Below, piece after piece: positions 26,833 through 36,411 of a stretch of DNA of 64,000 nt. A program made the position numbers and the translations under genes. Origin of the DNA: SIG653 sp964509125 (GTDB taxonomy: Bacteria > Bacillota > Clostridia > Oscillospirales > CAG-382); assembly GCA_964509125.1 (NCBI GenBank), contig CAZDVZ010000001.1, positions 62,001 through 126,000 on the forward strand. The letters are read 5' to 3'. The notes below the pieces were generated by a model. It searched no databases. It saw nothing but the letters and a program-made list of their open reading frames with translations, and was not told where the DNA came from. Every line of letters starts with the position of its first letter. Position 1 is the first letter of the stretch.

Positions 26833-28257
26833 ATGTCAAATATCAGTTATAATAAACTTAAAGATGATCTTATTGCGTCTCTTTCAAAAGATTTTGTTCC
26901 CATGACAGTAGATCTTTGGTTTAGCGCACTTACGGTCCACTCTTTCGAAAACGACAAAGTTGTTCTATACTGTGATAGCGACTATAAAAGGAGCTATATA
27001 GAAGAAAAATACAAAAAAGATATTGAAAAGCATATGTGCTTGGTTTGCGGTAAAGATGTTAAAGTTTTTATCGTTTCTGCCGACACTATTGAAGAAAATC
27101 CGGAGATCATTCCAATAGAAGATATTTTGCCTTCTGTTAAGAGTAATTCGGACAATTTCAATCCCGCTTTGTTTTCTTCATCTAAAGATGAAGAGGATAC
27201 AAGCTTTAAACCACAAAAAGATATTAGGCATGAAGACTACACTTTTTCAAATTTTATTGTTGGATCCTCCAACGAATTTGCTTACAAAGCTTGCATGGCG
27301 GTTGTGGACAGGCCTGCTGTTTTATACAATCCCCTTTTTATCCACGGCGCATCGGGGCTTGGAAAAACACACTTGCTTCATGCGATGTACAATGAGTCGA
27401 AAAGAAAATATCCTGCTCACAATATTGTTTACACTTCAGGTGAAGAGTTCGCCAATCAACTAATTCTTGCCCTTAATAAAAACAGAGCGGAAAAAATGGA
27501 AGAATTCAGAAAAAAATTCAGAAACGTAGACATTCTACTTATTGACGATATTCACTTTATTTCAGGAAAAAGATCAACTCAAGAAGAATTTTTCCATACT
27601 TTCAATCGACTTTTCGAAATGAAGAAACAGATCATACTTACATCTGACCGAGCACCGGGTGAAATTGAATTTTTAGAAGAAAGGTTAAAAACTCGTTTTG
27701 AATGGGGACTCATAACAGATATTCAGCCGCCCAACTTGGAGTTAAGAGCTGCTATATTCAGAAATAAAGCAGATTCTATGAATGTTGATATTCCTCAAAA
27801 TGCTCTTATGTATCTTTCTGAAAATGTCAGAAACAACATAAGACAAATCGAAGGGGTTATTAAAGCACTGAGAGCTCATAGTCTCATAAGCGGAAAAAGA
27901 ATCGATTTAGACCTTGTAAAAAATGTTTTGGGGGATTATCTTACAAAAGAAAAAGAAAATATTACTCCGGAAATGATAATAGACTTTTTCTGCCAAAGAT
28001 ATGCGGTAAAAAAAGAAGATCTTTTAGGTCAAAGCCGTACAAGTCAAATTAAAAGCATAAGACATCTTTGTATATACGTAATTAAATCTCTTACAAACGA
28101 AAATTATAAAAGTATTGGAAAAATCTTTAACAAAGATAGAACATCAATAATGTATTCTCATGGGCAGATAGAAAAGATGATGAATTCGGACAAAGAATTT
28201 TCCAGAACTGTAGACAAGGTAATTGCAGAAGTTAGGGAACTTGCAGAAAACAGTTAA
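26833..28257 (+). CDS. dnaA: Chromosomal replication initiator DnaA (divergent domain IV)
   Basis: A 474-residue initiator that binds and opens oriC. Domain I is at about residues 1-85, followed by an acidic linker (about 95-130). The AAA+ domain has Walker A HGASGLGKTHLLHA, Walker B ILLIDDIHFISGK and the sensor segment LTSDRAPGEI. Domain IV occupies the last ~100 residues. Its DNA-reading signature, usually GRDHTTV, is NKDRTSIMYSH here (from residue 433): the base-contacting His is Arg and the second Thr is Ser. The basic loop before it is also changed (GQSRTSQIKSIRHL). Box preference may therefore differ from TTATCCACA, and no exact canonical box is seen nearby. GGAGTTG precedes the ATG. 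Confidence 0.97.
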   Translation: MSNISYNKLKDDLIASLSKDFVPMTVDLWFSALTVHSFENDKVVLYCDSDYKRSYIEEKYKKDIEKHMCLVCGKDVKVFIVSADTIEENPEIIPIEDILPSVKSNSDNFNPALFSSSKDEEDTSFKPQKDIRHEDYTFSNFIVGSSNEFAYKACMAVVDRPAVLYNPLFIHGASGLGKTHLLHAMYNESKRKYPAHNIVYTSGEEFANQLILALNKNRAEKMEEFRKKFRNVDILLIDDIHFISGKRSTQEEFFHTFNRLFEMKKQIILTSDRAPGEIEFLEERLKTRFEWGLITDIQPPNLELRAAIFRNKADSMNVDIPQNALMYLSENVRNNIRQIEGVIKALRAHSLISGKRIDLDLVKNVLGDYLTKEKENITPEMIIDFFCQRYAVKKEDLLGQSRTSQIKSIRHLCIYVIKSLTNENYKSIGKIFNKDRTSIMYSHGQIEKMMNSDKEFSRTVDKVIAEVRELAENS

Positions 28258-28613
28258 GCGTGAAAAACCGTGTTAAAAAGTGCAAAAATGCAGTGAAATT
28301 ATGTGAAATAGTTTTGCTCTAAGGTGAAATTCGGTTTAAAAATATTCCTTCAATATCCCATTTTTGACATTTTTTGACTGACTTTGTTTTTTATCGATGT
28401 TTTTCTAATTTTCGGATGATGAAAAATGCGTTATTTATTCACCTGTTTTTTTCACTTTTTCACCCTGTTTTTAACTTTAAAATTCTTTATAAATCGGCTT
28501 TACAAAAGGACTTTTAGAGTTTTCCACTTTTTGACGCATATTACTACTACTGCTACTAAATATTATAATATTATTGTTTTAAAATAAAAAAAAATCAAAG
28601 GAGCCTTACAATA
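28258..28613 (+). other. oriC: Chromosomal origin of replication (oriC), dnaA-dnaN intergenic region
   Basis: The 356-bp dnaA-dnaN spacer has several GTGAAA-type repeats at its left side: GTGAAAAAC at 28260, GTGCAAAAA 20 bp later at 28280, and further GTGAAA at 28293, 28303 and 28324. Opposite-strand TTATTCACC, TTTTTCACT and TTTTTCACC lie at 28435-28464. At the right side TTTTCCACT (28520-28528) precedes TTACTACTACTGCTACTAAA (28541-28560), a DnaA-trio track, and then an A/T-only stretch toward dnaN. Box, trio and AT-rich unwinding element match the basal unwinding system described in Bacillus subtilis. No exact TTATCCACA was found. Confidence 0.85.
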
Positions 28614-29741
28614 ATGGGTGTTAAATTTAGAGTCGAAAAGGAAGAATTGATAAAAATAATTTCTCCTGCTGCATCTGCTGCTGCAAAAAAAACTCCGGTA
28701 CCGGCTCTTGAAGGCGTACTTATAACCCTTTCGGGAGACGAACTTACCATATGCGGAAGAGATATGGAACAAGGAAACGGTGTCAGAATACAAGGCAATG
28801 TTATTGGAGAAACCGATGGCTCCGTTATACTTAATGCTTCGAAAATTAACAGCATTATAAAAGCTTTACCTTCCGGCGAAATTCTTTTTACTTGCGATGA
28901 CAAAAATTCGGTTACCATTAAATGCGGATTAAGCGAATATGTGATGCATGGAATGTCTGCGGATGCTTTTCCGAATCTACCTGATTTTACGGGAGATTAT
29001 TCTTTTGATATAAAAGCATCTGTTATAAAGAGGATTGTTAACGGCACATATTTTGCCGTTTCCAATGCAGATAATCATCCGGCGCTTAAAGGTCAAAGAG
29101 TTAAAATCGAAGATGGAAATATATCCGTTACCGCACTTGATAATTTTAGAATTGCAATTTGGAGCGAAGATAATGTAGTTTCATCTGAAACCAAAAGCTT
29201 TGAGTTTATAATTCCGGGCAAAAACTTAATGGAATTTTCCAGGCTTATTAATGATGAAGACGAAATACATTGTGAAACAACAATGAGAACTATTGTTTTT
29301 TCCGTGAAAAACATAATTTTCTTTTCATGGCTTACAGACGGCCCATATCTTGCTTATGAGCGTCAGATCAGGAGCGAAAGTAAGATCAATGTTAAAGTAT
29401 CAAGAACTGCACTTATTGAAAGCGTTGAACGTGTTTCATTGTTTGTGGACGAGAAGAATAAAACTCCTATACAATGCACTTTTACAGGAAATATGCTTAA
29501 CATTTTCTGTTTTAATCAGTTTGGGAGAGCCAATGAGAGTGTTATAATCGAAAAAAGCGGTCCGGACTTGGAAATATGGTTTAACTACAGATACGTATTG
29601 GAGGCACTTCGCGCTTGTACGGAAGAAACGGTTGTTTTGGAATTGAATAATGAGATGCAGGCAATGCAGATACAAAATGCAAAACCAAGCGATAAGCGTT
29701 TTTTCCACTTTGTATTGCCCATGAAGATAAAAAGAGACTAA
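28614..29741 (+). CDS. dnaN: DNA polymerase III sliding clamp (beta subunit)
   Basis: A 375-residue beta clamp, which dimerises into a ring tethering the replicative polymerase to DNA. Three clamp domains of about 120 residues each can be followed. The first contains TPVPALEGVLITLSGDELTICGRDMEQG, the second HPALKGQRVKIEDGNISVTALDNFRIA, and the third ends FHFVLPMKIKRD, close to the usual (L)PMR-like C-terminus. Length and position directly after oriC are as expected. An AAAGGAG Shine-Dalgarno precedes the ATG. It is followed by recF after 4 nt. Confidence 0.96.
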   Translation: MGVKFRVEKEELIKIISPAASAAAKKTPVPALEGVLITLSGDELTICGRDMEQGNGVRIQGNVIGETDGSVILNASKINSIIKALPSGEILFTCDDKNSVTIKCGLSEYVMHGMSADAFPNLPDFTGDYSFDIKASVIKRIVNGTYFAVSNADNHPALKGQRVKIEDGNISVTALDNFRIAIWSEDNVVSSETKSFEFIIPGKNLMEFSRLINDEDEIHCETTMRTIVFSVKNIIFFSWLTDGPYLAYERQIRSESKINVKVSRTALIESVERVSLFVDEKNKTPIQCTFTGNMLNIFCFNQFGRANESVIIEKSGPDLEIWFNYRYVLEALRACTEETVVLELNNEMQAMQIQNAKPSDKRFFHFVLPMKIKRD

Positions 29742-29745
29742 TTAA

Positions 29746-30825
29746 ATGAGAGTCAAAGAGATATCTCTGAAGAATTTCAGAAGCTTTGAAAAATTTTCGT
29801 GCCAATTTAAAGAAGGTACAAACATAATTTTAGGCGAAAATGCTGCAGGAAAAACAAATATTCTTGAAGGGATCTTTGTTTTTGCTACTGCAAAAAGCTT
29901 TAGAGGCGGAAAAGAAAGCGAAATGATCCGTTTTGGCGAAAATATGTGTGAAAGCCATATTGTTTTTGAAGATAAGTACGCAGAAAACCGTTTAAAGCTT
30001 TGTTTCAGAAGAAATAAAAGCAAGCTTCTTTTACGTAACAATATGCCTGTTTCGAAAATATCTGAGTATGTGGGGCAGTTTCGTGCTGTGATATTCACCC
30101 CCGACCATTTAAATTTGGCGAAGGGCTCTCCTGAGTTTCGCAGAAGATTTATTGATATGGCGATATGCCAGTCTTTTCCGAAATACGTAACAGCACTTAA
30201 TGAGTATAGCCGCTTATGTGCACAAAAAAATGCTTTACTGAAAAAAAACATGGATGTGGGAAAACTGCTTGATGTTTATAATGAGAAAATGGCAGTAGCA
30301 GCAGGAATAATTTCCGTTAACCGTCAAAAATATTTAAAGGCACTTTCTTCTCAGAGCATGATTTTCCATGAAGAGATCAGTGGCGGAAACGAAAATTTGA
30401 TTTTGGAATATATAACCAATGCAGGCAATGAGGAATATTCCAAAGAAGAATATACCGAAAAGTATATATCACTTTACAGTGAAAAGAAGGAAATGGAAAT
30501 TTACAGAGGAATGTGTCTTTTCGGCCCTCAAAAAGATGATTTTCGCATTTTGATCAACGGAAGAAATTCAAGATATTTTTCATCTCAAGGTCAACAGAGA
30601 ACAGCGGTTCTTTGTTTGAAACTTGCAGAAGGCGAGCTTTCAAAGGAATTGACGGGAGAATATCCTGTGTTTCTTTTAGATGATGTTTTAAGTGAATTGG
30701 ACGATGAGAGAAAGAAAAAGCTTCTTATGAAAATTCCTAAAAAGCAAGTTATTATCACAGGATGTGATATATCTCTAATGAGTGAGCTTGAAGGAAACAT
30801 TATAAGAATCGGCAAAGAAAAGTAA
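29746..30825 (+). CDS. recF: DNA replication and repair protein RecF
   Basis: A 359-residue SMC-like ATPase that helps load RecA at gaps. Walker A is GENAAGKTNILEG near residue 30, preceded by the typical start MRVKEISLKNFRSF. The block SPEFRRRFIDMAICQ and the ABC-type signature SSQGQQRTAVLCLKLAEGE are present, followed by Walker B FLLDDVLSELDDERK. The gene is 4 nt after dnaN and 6 nt before remB, so it is co-transcribed. Confidence 0.96.
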   Translation: MRVKEISLKNFRSFEKFSCQFKEGTNIILGENAAGKTNILEGIFVFATAKSFRGGKESEMIRFGENMCESHIVFEDKYAENRLKLCFRRNKSKLLLRNNMPVSKISEYVGQFRAVIFTPDHLNLAKGSPEFRRRFIDMAICQSFPKYVTALNEYSRLCAQKNALLKKNMDVGKLLDVYNEKMAVAAGIISVNRQKYLKALSSQSMIFHEEISGGNENLILEYITNAGNEEYSKEEYTEKYISLYSEKKEMEIYRGMCLFGPQKDDFRILINGRNSRYFSSQGQQRTAVLCLKLAEGELSKELTGEYPVFLLDDVLSELDDERKKKLLMKIPKKQVIITGCDISLMSELEGNIIRIGKEK

Positions 30826-30831
30826 AAATAT

Positions 30832-31125
30832 ATGGATATAAAAAAATGCCAGGATAAAACGCCTGAAGTATTTGGGCGAATACATTTAGGAAAAAACGGA
30901 ACTGTCCACTTAAAGGACGTTATAGGATTTTTTGATCTGGACAGCTCCACGGAAAGCGAAATAACAAAGGATTTTTTGAAAAGATCGGAAAAAGATTATA
31001 AGATAGTAAATCTTTTGTATGACTTGCCGAAAAGCTTTGTCATAACATTGGAAAACGGGACCGAAAATGTTTATATGCTTTCCAACAGCGTTGAAACAGA
31101 AATAAAACGAATGGGAGAGTTTTAA
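30832..31125 (+). CDS. remB: Extracellular matrix regulator RemB-like (YaaB/DUF370 family)
   Basis: A 97-residue protein between recF and gyrB, the conserved place of the RemB/YaaB family. The core GRIHLGKNGTVHLKDVIGFFDLD corresponds to the conserved N-terminus (IHLG...V..KDII), and SFVITLENGTENVYMLSNSVET to the C-terminal part. It has about 15 extra residues at the N-terminus. RemB of Bacillus takes part in controlling matrix genes; the role here is inferred from position and similarity. Confidence 0.8.
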   Translation: MDIKKCQDKTPEVFGRIHLGKNGTVHLKDVIGFFDLDSSTESEITKDFLKRSEKDYKIVNLLYDLPKSFVITLENGTENVYMLSNSVETEIKRMGEF

Positions 31126-31127
31126 TT

Positions 31128-33116
31128 GTGTCAGAAGAATTGAAAAACGAGCAAAACGTCGCTGACGGTGAACTTACTGTAAGTATTGAAGAGTTTAACG
31201 AGCTTGAAGAGAAAAAAATAGTTGAATACGGTGAAAATCAAATTCAAGTTCTTGAAGGGCTTGAAGCTGTAAGAAAACGCCCCGGGATGTATATTGGGTC
31301 TACGTCTCAAAGAGGACTCCATCATTTGGTTTATGAAATAGTGGACAACTCTATTGATGAATCTTTGGCAGGATTTTGTAAAAATATAACTGTAGTTTTT
31401 CACAAAGATAATAGCGTTTCTGTAAGGGATGATGGCAGAGGCGTGCCTGCGGGAGTTCATGAGAAGATGGGCATTCCCACACTTGTTGTAGTTTTCACCG
31501 TGCTTCATGCCGGTGGCAAATTTGGTGGTGGAGGATACGCTATTTCGGGCGGACTTCACGGAGTTGGTGCTTCTGTCGTTAACGCGCTTTCCACAAAGCT
31601 TGACGTTATAGACTATTATAACGGAAAAGAGTATCGTGTTTCTTTTGAAAGAGGTAAGGTTTCAAAAGACTTTTACATGGTGGGTGATACGGAAGAACAT
31701 GGACTTTATGTTCGTTTCTATCCCGATGGCGATATTTTTGATGAGCTTGTTTTTGATTATGAAACTATTGAAAAACGATTGAGGGAACAAGCGTTTCTTA
31801 ATGCCGGTATAAACATCACTCTTGTAGATGAAAGAGGAGAAGAAGAATACAGATCCGAATTTTGTTATGAAGGCGGCATCAGATCTTTCGTTGAGTATAT
31901 TAATTCCAAAAAACATTGCCAGATGCTTCATGAAAAAGTTATTTATTTTTCGGGAGCCAAAGACACTGCTTTTGCAGAAATCGCTTTACAATATAACGAT
32001 ACTTACAATGAAAGTATACTTACTTTTGCTAACAATATTAATACCATTGAAGGCGGAATGCATGAAACGGGGTTTAAAAATGCTCTTACACGTGCAATGA
32101 ATGAGTATGGAAGAAAGTACAATATACTTAAAAATGACGATAAATTATTAGGCGAAGATGTTCGTGAAGGTTTAACTGCAGTTGTTAGTGTTAAATTGGA
32201 AAATGCTCAGTTTGAAGGTCAAACAAAAACAAAATTGGGAAACAGCGAGATGAGAGGGCTTGTTGACAGTCTTGTTTATGGAAAGCTTTCCGAATTTATG
32301 GAAGAAAACCCCTCTGTTGCAAGAGCAATTTTAGAAAAAGCTGTTTCTGCGTGCGTTGCGAGAGAAGCGGCAAGAAAAGCAAGAGAATCTACGAGAAGAA
32401 AAAGTGTTCTTGAATCTTCTTCTATGCCTGATAAGTTAGCGGACTGTAATGAGAGAAGAATGGAATTTACCGAACTGTTTATGGTGGAAGGAGACTCTGC
32501 CGGAGGTTCTGCAAAAGATGGAAGAGACAGTAAATTTCAAGCTATTCTTCCTCTTAGAGGTAAGATACTTAATGTTGAGAAAGCGAGACTTGACAGGATA
32601 TATTCATCTGTACAGATAGTTCCTATAATTACAGCTTTGGGAACAGGTATTGGCTCGGAGTTTGATATTACAAAACTGAGATATGGAAAAGTTATAATTA
32701 TGGCCGATGCCGATGTGGACGGAGCACATATTAAGACATTGCTTCTCACATTTTTCTTCAGGCATATGAGGCCTCTTATCGAACATGGTCACGTTTATGC
32801 AGCTGTTCCCCCTCTTTATAAAGTGTTTAAAGGAAAACAGGAAAGGTACGCATATTCTGACGAAGAAAGGGATAAATACATTGCCGAGCTTGGAAGTGGT
32901 GCAAACGCTGAGAGATATAAAGGACTTGGCGAAATGGATCCGGATCAGCTTTGGGAAACTACAATGGATCCCGAAAAGCGAATTTTAAAGCGGATCAATA
33001 TCCAAGACGCATATGAAGCAGACGAAATTTTCTCCGTTCTTATGGGAGATGCAGTTGAACCGCGCCGTGAGTTTATAGAAAAGAACGCACGTTATGTAAC
33101 GAATCTTGACGTTTAA
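31128..33116 (+). CDS. gyrB: DNA gyrase subunit B
   Basis: A 662-residue type II topoisomerase subunit. The GHKL ATPase carries RKRPGMYIGSTSQRGLHHLV, the Mg-binding EIVDNSIDESLAG and the lid GGLHGVGASVVNALS. The TOPRIM domain has LFMVEGDSAGGSAKDGRD, PLRGKILNVEKA and the metal motif IIMADADVDGAHI, and the C-terminus contains RYKGLGEMDPDQLWETTMDP. Its start is GTG with GGGAG inside the end of remB. It forms the A2B2 gyrase with GyrA encoded 21 nt downstream. Confidence 0.97.
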   Translation: MSEELKNEQNVADGELTVSIEEFNELEEKKIVEYGENQIQVLEGLEAVRKRPGMYIGSTSQRGLHHLVYEIVDNSIDESLAGFCKNITVVFHKDNSVSVRDDGRGVPAGVHEKMGIPTLVVVFTVLHAGGKFGGGGYAISGGLHGVGASVVNALSTKLDVIDYYNGKEYRVSFERGKVSKDFYMVGDTEEHGLYVRFYPDGDIFDELVFDYETIEKRLREQAFLNAGINITLVDERGEEEYRSEFCYEGGIRSFVEYINSKKHCQMLHEKVIYFSGAKDTAFAEIALQYNDTYNESILTFANNINTIEGGMHETGFKNALTRAMNEYGRKYNILKNDDKLLGEDVREGLTAVVSVKLENAQFEGQTKTKLGNSEMRGLVDSLVYGKLSEFMEENPSVARAILEKAVSACVAREAARKARESTRRKSVLESSSMPDKLADCNERRMEFTELFMVEGDSAGGSAKDGRDSKFQAILPLRGKILNVEKARLDRIYSSVQIVPIITALGTGIGSEFDITKLRYGKVIIMADADVDGAHIKTLLLTFFFRHMRPLIEHGHVYAAVPPLYKVFKGKQERYAYSDEERDKYIAELGSGANAERYKGLGEMDPDQLWETTMDPEKRILKRINIQDAYEADEIFSVLMGDAVEPRREFIEKNARYVTNLDV

Positions 33117-33137
33117 CGTGCAGAATGAGGGATTTAT

Positions 33138-35798
33138 ATGGCAAGAGAAGAATACGATTACAGTAAATATGAAAATCAAGTGGTACTTGATTTAGGCATA
33201 GAAAATGAGGTTAAAACCGCTTATATCGATTATGCTATGTCTGTAATTATAGGGAGAGCATTGCCTGATGTAAGGGATGGTTTAAAGCCTGTTCATAGGC
33301 GTATACTTTATTCCATGTATGAGGATAAGCTTACTTATGATAAGCCTTTCAGAAAATCCGCTACGACTGTTGGAAATGTTCTCGGTAAGTACCATCCACA
33401 CGGTGATGCTTCTGTTTATGATGCGCTTGTTAGACTTGTACAAAAGTTTTCAATGAGATATCCCCTTGCGGAAGGACATGGAAACTTTGGTAATATTGAT
33501 GGTGACGGTGCCGCTGCATACCGTTATACAGAAGCTAAAATGGCAAAGATCTCTAACATTATGTTGGAAGACATCGAAAAAGATGTTGTGGATTTTATGC
33601 CAAACTTTGATAATAAACTGAAAGAGCCTGTATGTTTGCCCGCGCGTTTCCCGAATCTTTTAGTGAACGGTTCAATTGGTATTGCTGTAGGTATGGCCAC
33701 TAATATACCTCCTCACAATATGGGAGAAGTCATTGATGCGGTAATTCATCTTATGGACAACCCTGATTGTACTATTGCCGATCTTATGAGCTTTGTAAAA
33801 GGCCCTGACTTCCCTACTTACGGTACTATACACGGAACAGCCGGTATAAAACAAGCTTATCTTACGGGAAAAGGTAGACTTAAGGTTCGTGCTGTTGCAC
33901 ATTTTGAAGAAAATAAGAACAGAACAAGCATTATTATAACCGAGCTTCCCTATCAGGTAAACCGTGCAATGCTCCTTAAAAATATGGCTGATCTTGTTAA
34001 AAGCAAGCGTATTGAGGGAATCTCTGACATCAGAAACGAAAGCGGCAAGGATGGAATGCGTATAGTAGTTGATGTTAAGAGAGATGCGAATGCTCAGGTT
34101 ATACTTAATATGCTGTATAAGTACACGCAACTTGAAGATACATTTGCGGTAAATATGCTTGCACTTGTAAACGGAGAGCCGAAAACTCTTAATTTAAAGG
34201 AGATTTTAGTTCATTATTTCAATCATCAAGTGGATGTAATTACGAGAAGAACTAAATTTGAGCTAAAAAAAGCGGAGCGTCTCGCCCATATTTATGAAGG
34301 TTATAAAATCGCTATAGATCACATTGACAGAATTATAGATATTATTAGAGCAAGCAAAAATGTTGCTGAGGCGAAGGAAAATCTTATTGCAGAAAAATTT
34401 CCTAAAACGGGTGATGATTCATTATATCGCCTTACGGGAGAAAATGTTGCGACTTTAGATGGTGAATATTTCACTCTCACAGATGAACAGGCGCAAGCTA
34501 TTGTTGAAATGACTTTGGGACGTTTGTCAGGTATGGAGCGTCAAAAAATTGAGGAAACTTTGGCTTCTCTTTACGCTCAGATCGACAGTCTTAATGGTAT
34601 ACTTACAGATGATGGCAAATTGCACGGTATAATCAGAGATGACCTTCTTCTAATCAAAGAAAAACACGGCGATGAAAGAAGAACAAAGATCGAAGAGAGT
34701 GAAAACGACATTCTTATTGAAGATCTTATAGACAGAGTCAGATGCGTTATAACAGCGACAAATCAAGGATACATCAAACGCATCCCCAGCGAAGAATATC
34801 AGTCTCAAAAGAGGGGCGGAAAAGGTATTAAGGGGATGGCGACCAAAGAAGAAGATGTGGTTGAAGATGTTATTATTGCAAACAGTCATGATTTCTTGCT
34901 TCTTTTCTCTGATAGCGGAAAGGTTTATATAAAGAAATGTTACGAAATTCCCGAAAGTGGAAGAACGTCGAAGGGGACAAACCTTGTAAATGTGCTTAAT
35001 CTTTCGGAGGGTGAGCGAATTACTGCTATTATTCCCGTATCTGAATTTAAAGAAGAACAAAATTTGGTTATGGTTACTCAGAATGCGGTAATCAAACGTA
35101 CACCTTTGATGGATTTCAGACGCAGACGTACATCAGGACTCTTTGCCATTAATTTGGATGAAGGCGACAGGCTTCTTTATGTTCTCAAAACAGAGGGAAA
35201 TGAGGAAGTCATCGTTGCAAGCCATAAAGGAATGGCAGTAAGATTTAAAGAAACCGACGTAAGATGCATGGGCAGACAAGCAAGAGGTGTAAGGGCGATG
35301 AATCTTATTGGTGACTATGTTGTTGGTGCAGCCGTAATTCCCAATGATTATGAAGAACAAGGGCTTAGTGTCCTTACAATTTCCGAAAACGGTTTTGGCA
35401 AACGTAGTCCCATTGACGAGTTTTCCGTTCATAAACGTGGTGGAAAAGGCGTAACTTGCCATAAAGTTACGGCAAAAACAGGCCATGTTGCCGGAATTGC
35501 TGTTACAAACGAAGAAGACGAGATAATGCTAATTACAGACGGTGGAATAATTATTCGAACAACTGTGGACCAAATTCCGGTACACGGAAGAGCTACAGGC
35601 GGTGTCATCGTTATGAGAATGAACGAGGGATCTAAGATTGCAAGGTTTGCTTTAATTTCTGAAGAAAAGACAGAAGAAACTGACGTGTCTGCTTTAGATG
35701 ATATGGATGATTTCGACAGCGATGATGCTTTGGTTTCAGTTGATTCCGATGAAGAAATTCAAGAGGATATCTTTGAAATTGATGACAGCGAAGTTTAA
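33138..35798 (+). CDS. gyrA: DNA gyrase subunit A
   Basis: An 886-residue gyrase A subunit. The breakage-reunion domain has YAMSVIIGRALPDVRDGLKP, the quinolone-determining segment HPHGDASVYDAL and the catalytic Tyr130 in AAAYRYTEAKM. The C-terminal beta-pinwheel begins with a GyrA box, QKRGGKG, showing it is gyrase rather than topoisomerase IV. An acidic tail of about 50 residues ends the protein. The residue corresponding to E. coli Ser83 is Ala91, while the Asp87 equivalent (Asp95) is kept. Confidence 0.97.
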   Translation: MAREEYDYSKYENQVVLDLGIENEVKTAYIDYAMSVIIGRALPDVRDGLKPVHRRILYSMYEDKLTYDKPFRKSATTVGNVLGKYHPHGDASVYDALVRLVQKFSMRYPLAEGHGNFGNIDGDGAAAYRYTEAKMAKISNIMLEDIEKDVVDFMPNFDNKLKEPVCLPARFPNLLVNGSIGIAVGMATNIPPHNMGEVIDAVIHLMDNPDCTIADLMSFVKGPDFPTYGTIHGTAGIKQAYLTGKGRLKVRAVAHFEENKNRTSIIITELPYQVNRAMLLKNMADLVKSKRIEGISDIRNESGKDGMRIVVDVKRDANAQVILNMLYKYTQLEDTFAVNMLALVNGEPKTLNLKEILVHYFNHQVDVITRRTKFELKKAERLAHIYEGYKIAIDHIDRIIDIIRASKNVAEAKENLIAEKFPKTGDDSLYRLTGENVATLDGEYFTLTDEQAQAIVEMTLGRLSGMERQKIEETLASLYAQIDSLNGILTDDGKLHGIIRDDLLLIKEKHGDERRTKIEESENDILIEDLIDRVRCVITATNQGYIKRIPSEEYQSQKRGGKGIKGMATKEEDVVEDVIIANSHDFLLLFSDSGKVYIKKCYEIPESGRTSKGTNLVNVLNLSEGERITAIIPVSEFKEEQNLVMVTQNAVIKRTPLMDFRRRRTSGLFAINLDEGDRLLYVLKTEGNEEVIVASHKGMAVRFKETDVRCMGRQARGVRAMNLIGDYVVGAAVIPNDYEEQGLSVLTISENGFGKRSPIDEFSVHKRGGKGVTCHKVTAKTGHVAGIAVTNEEDEIMLITDGGIIIRTTVDQIPVHGRATGGVIVMRMNEGSKIARFALISEEKTEETDVSALDDMDDFDSDDALVSVDSDEEIQEDIFEIDDSEV

Positions 35799-35853
35799 GG
35801 ATATTAGTATATTTTAAGATTAAATTACCGTATACGCGGAGGAATAATAAAAT

Positions 35854-36396
35854 ATGTCAGCACAAGTTTTTGTATTTGAAAATGTTAAAGAAAAAGAAGA
35901 ACGCCATAAACTGCTTCAATCTGCTTTGAGAGATTATAGCGGAATAGACAGTGCGGAGATAGTTTATAAATACAAAGAAAAACCTTCTATAAAAGGTGTT
36001 TCAAAAGATTTTTATGTAAGCGTTACTACAGTAAGTGAAGTTATGGTTTGCGTTTTTTCCGAAAAGCCGGTAGGCATAGATGGAGAACTTATTTCGAAAT
36101 TTAAAGAGGAAAATTTAAATTCGGATTATCTTTCTATGGCTGAAAAATTTTTCACAAGTGAAGAAGCAGACTTTTGCCGTGACGGCGATCCCATGAATTT
36201 TGCCAATGTATGGATAAGAAAAGAGGCATATTGTAAATACGCAGGAATAGGCATTAAGGACTTTCACACATTTTCTGTTTCTGATGGTGACAGACTTTAT
36301 TCAAAAATCAAGGGTGTTCCGGTTAAAAAGTTTTCACCACAATTTCCCGGATCTTCAGATTATATGTTCGTCGTCGTAGGAGATGCTGATATATAA
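35854..36396 (+). CDS. 4'-phosphopantetheinyl transferase superfamily protein
   Basis: A 180-residue protein with the two family motifs: VGIDGELI (usually (V/I)G(I/V)D.E) near residue 72 and WIRKEAYCKYAGIGI (usually W..KEA..K) near residue 125. These bind Mg2+ and coenzyme A for attaching phosphopantetheine to a carrier-protein serine. The short length resembles compact Sfp-like members. GGAGGAATAATAAAAT precedes the ATG. No carrier protein or synthase gene is nearby, so the target is unknown. Confidence 0.85.
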   Translation: MSAQVFVFENVKEKEERHKLLQSALRDYSGIDSAEIVYKYKEKPSIKGVSKDFYVSVTTVSEVMVCVFSEKPVGIDGELISKFKEENLNSDYLSMAEKFFTSEEADFCRDGDPMNFANVWIRKEAYCKYAGIGIKDFHTFSVSDGDRLYSKIKGVPVKKFSPQFPGSSDYMFVVVGDADI

Positions 36397-36411
36397 TTTT
36401 TTAAAAGGGTA

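Noticed and set aside
23343..28257. parA/parB (soj/spo0J), mnmE, mnmG and rsmG genes expected near rpmH
   Set aside because: Not present: khpB is followed by the MBOAT remnant and the P-type ATPase locus, so the usual continuation of the cluster is elsewhere in the genome.
28258..28613. Canonical TTATCCACA DnaA boxes
   Set aside because: Looked for on both strands; only variants with two or more mismatches were found, so none is annotated as canonical.
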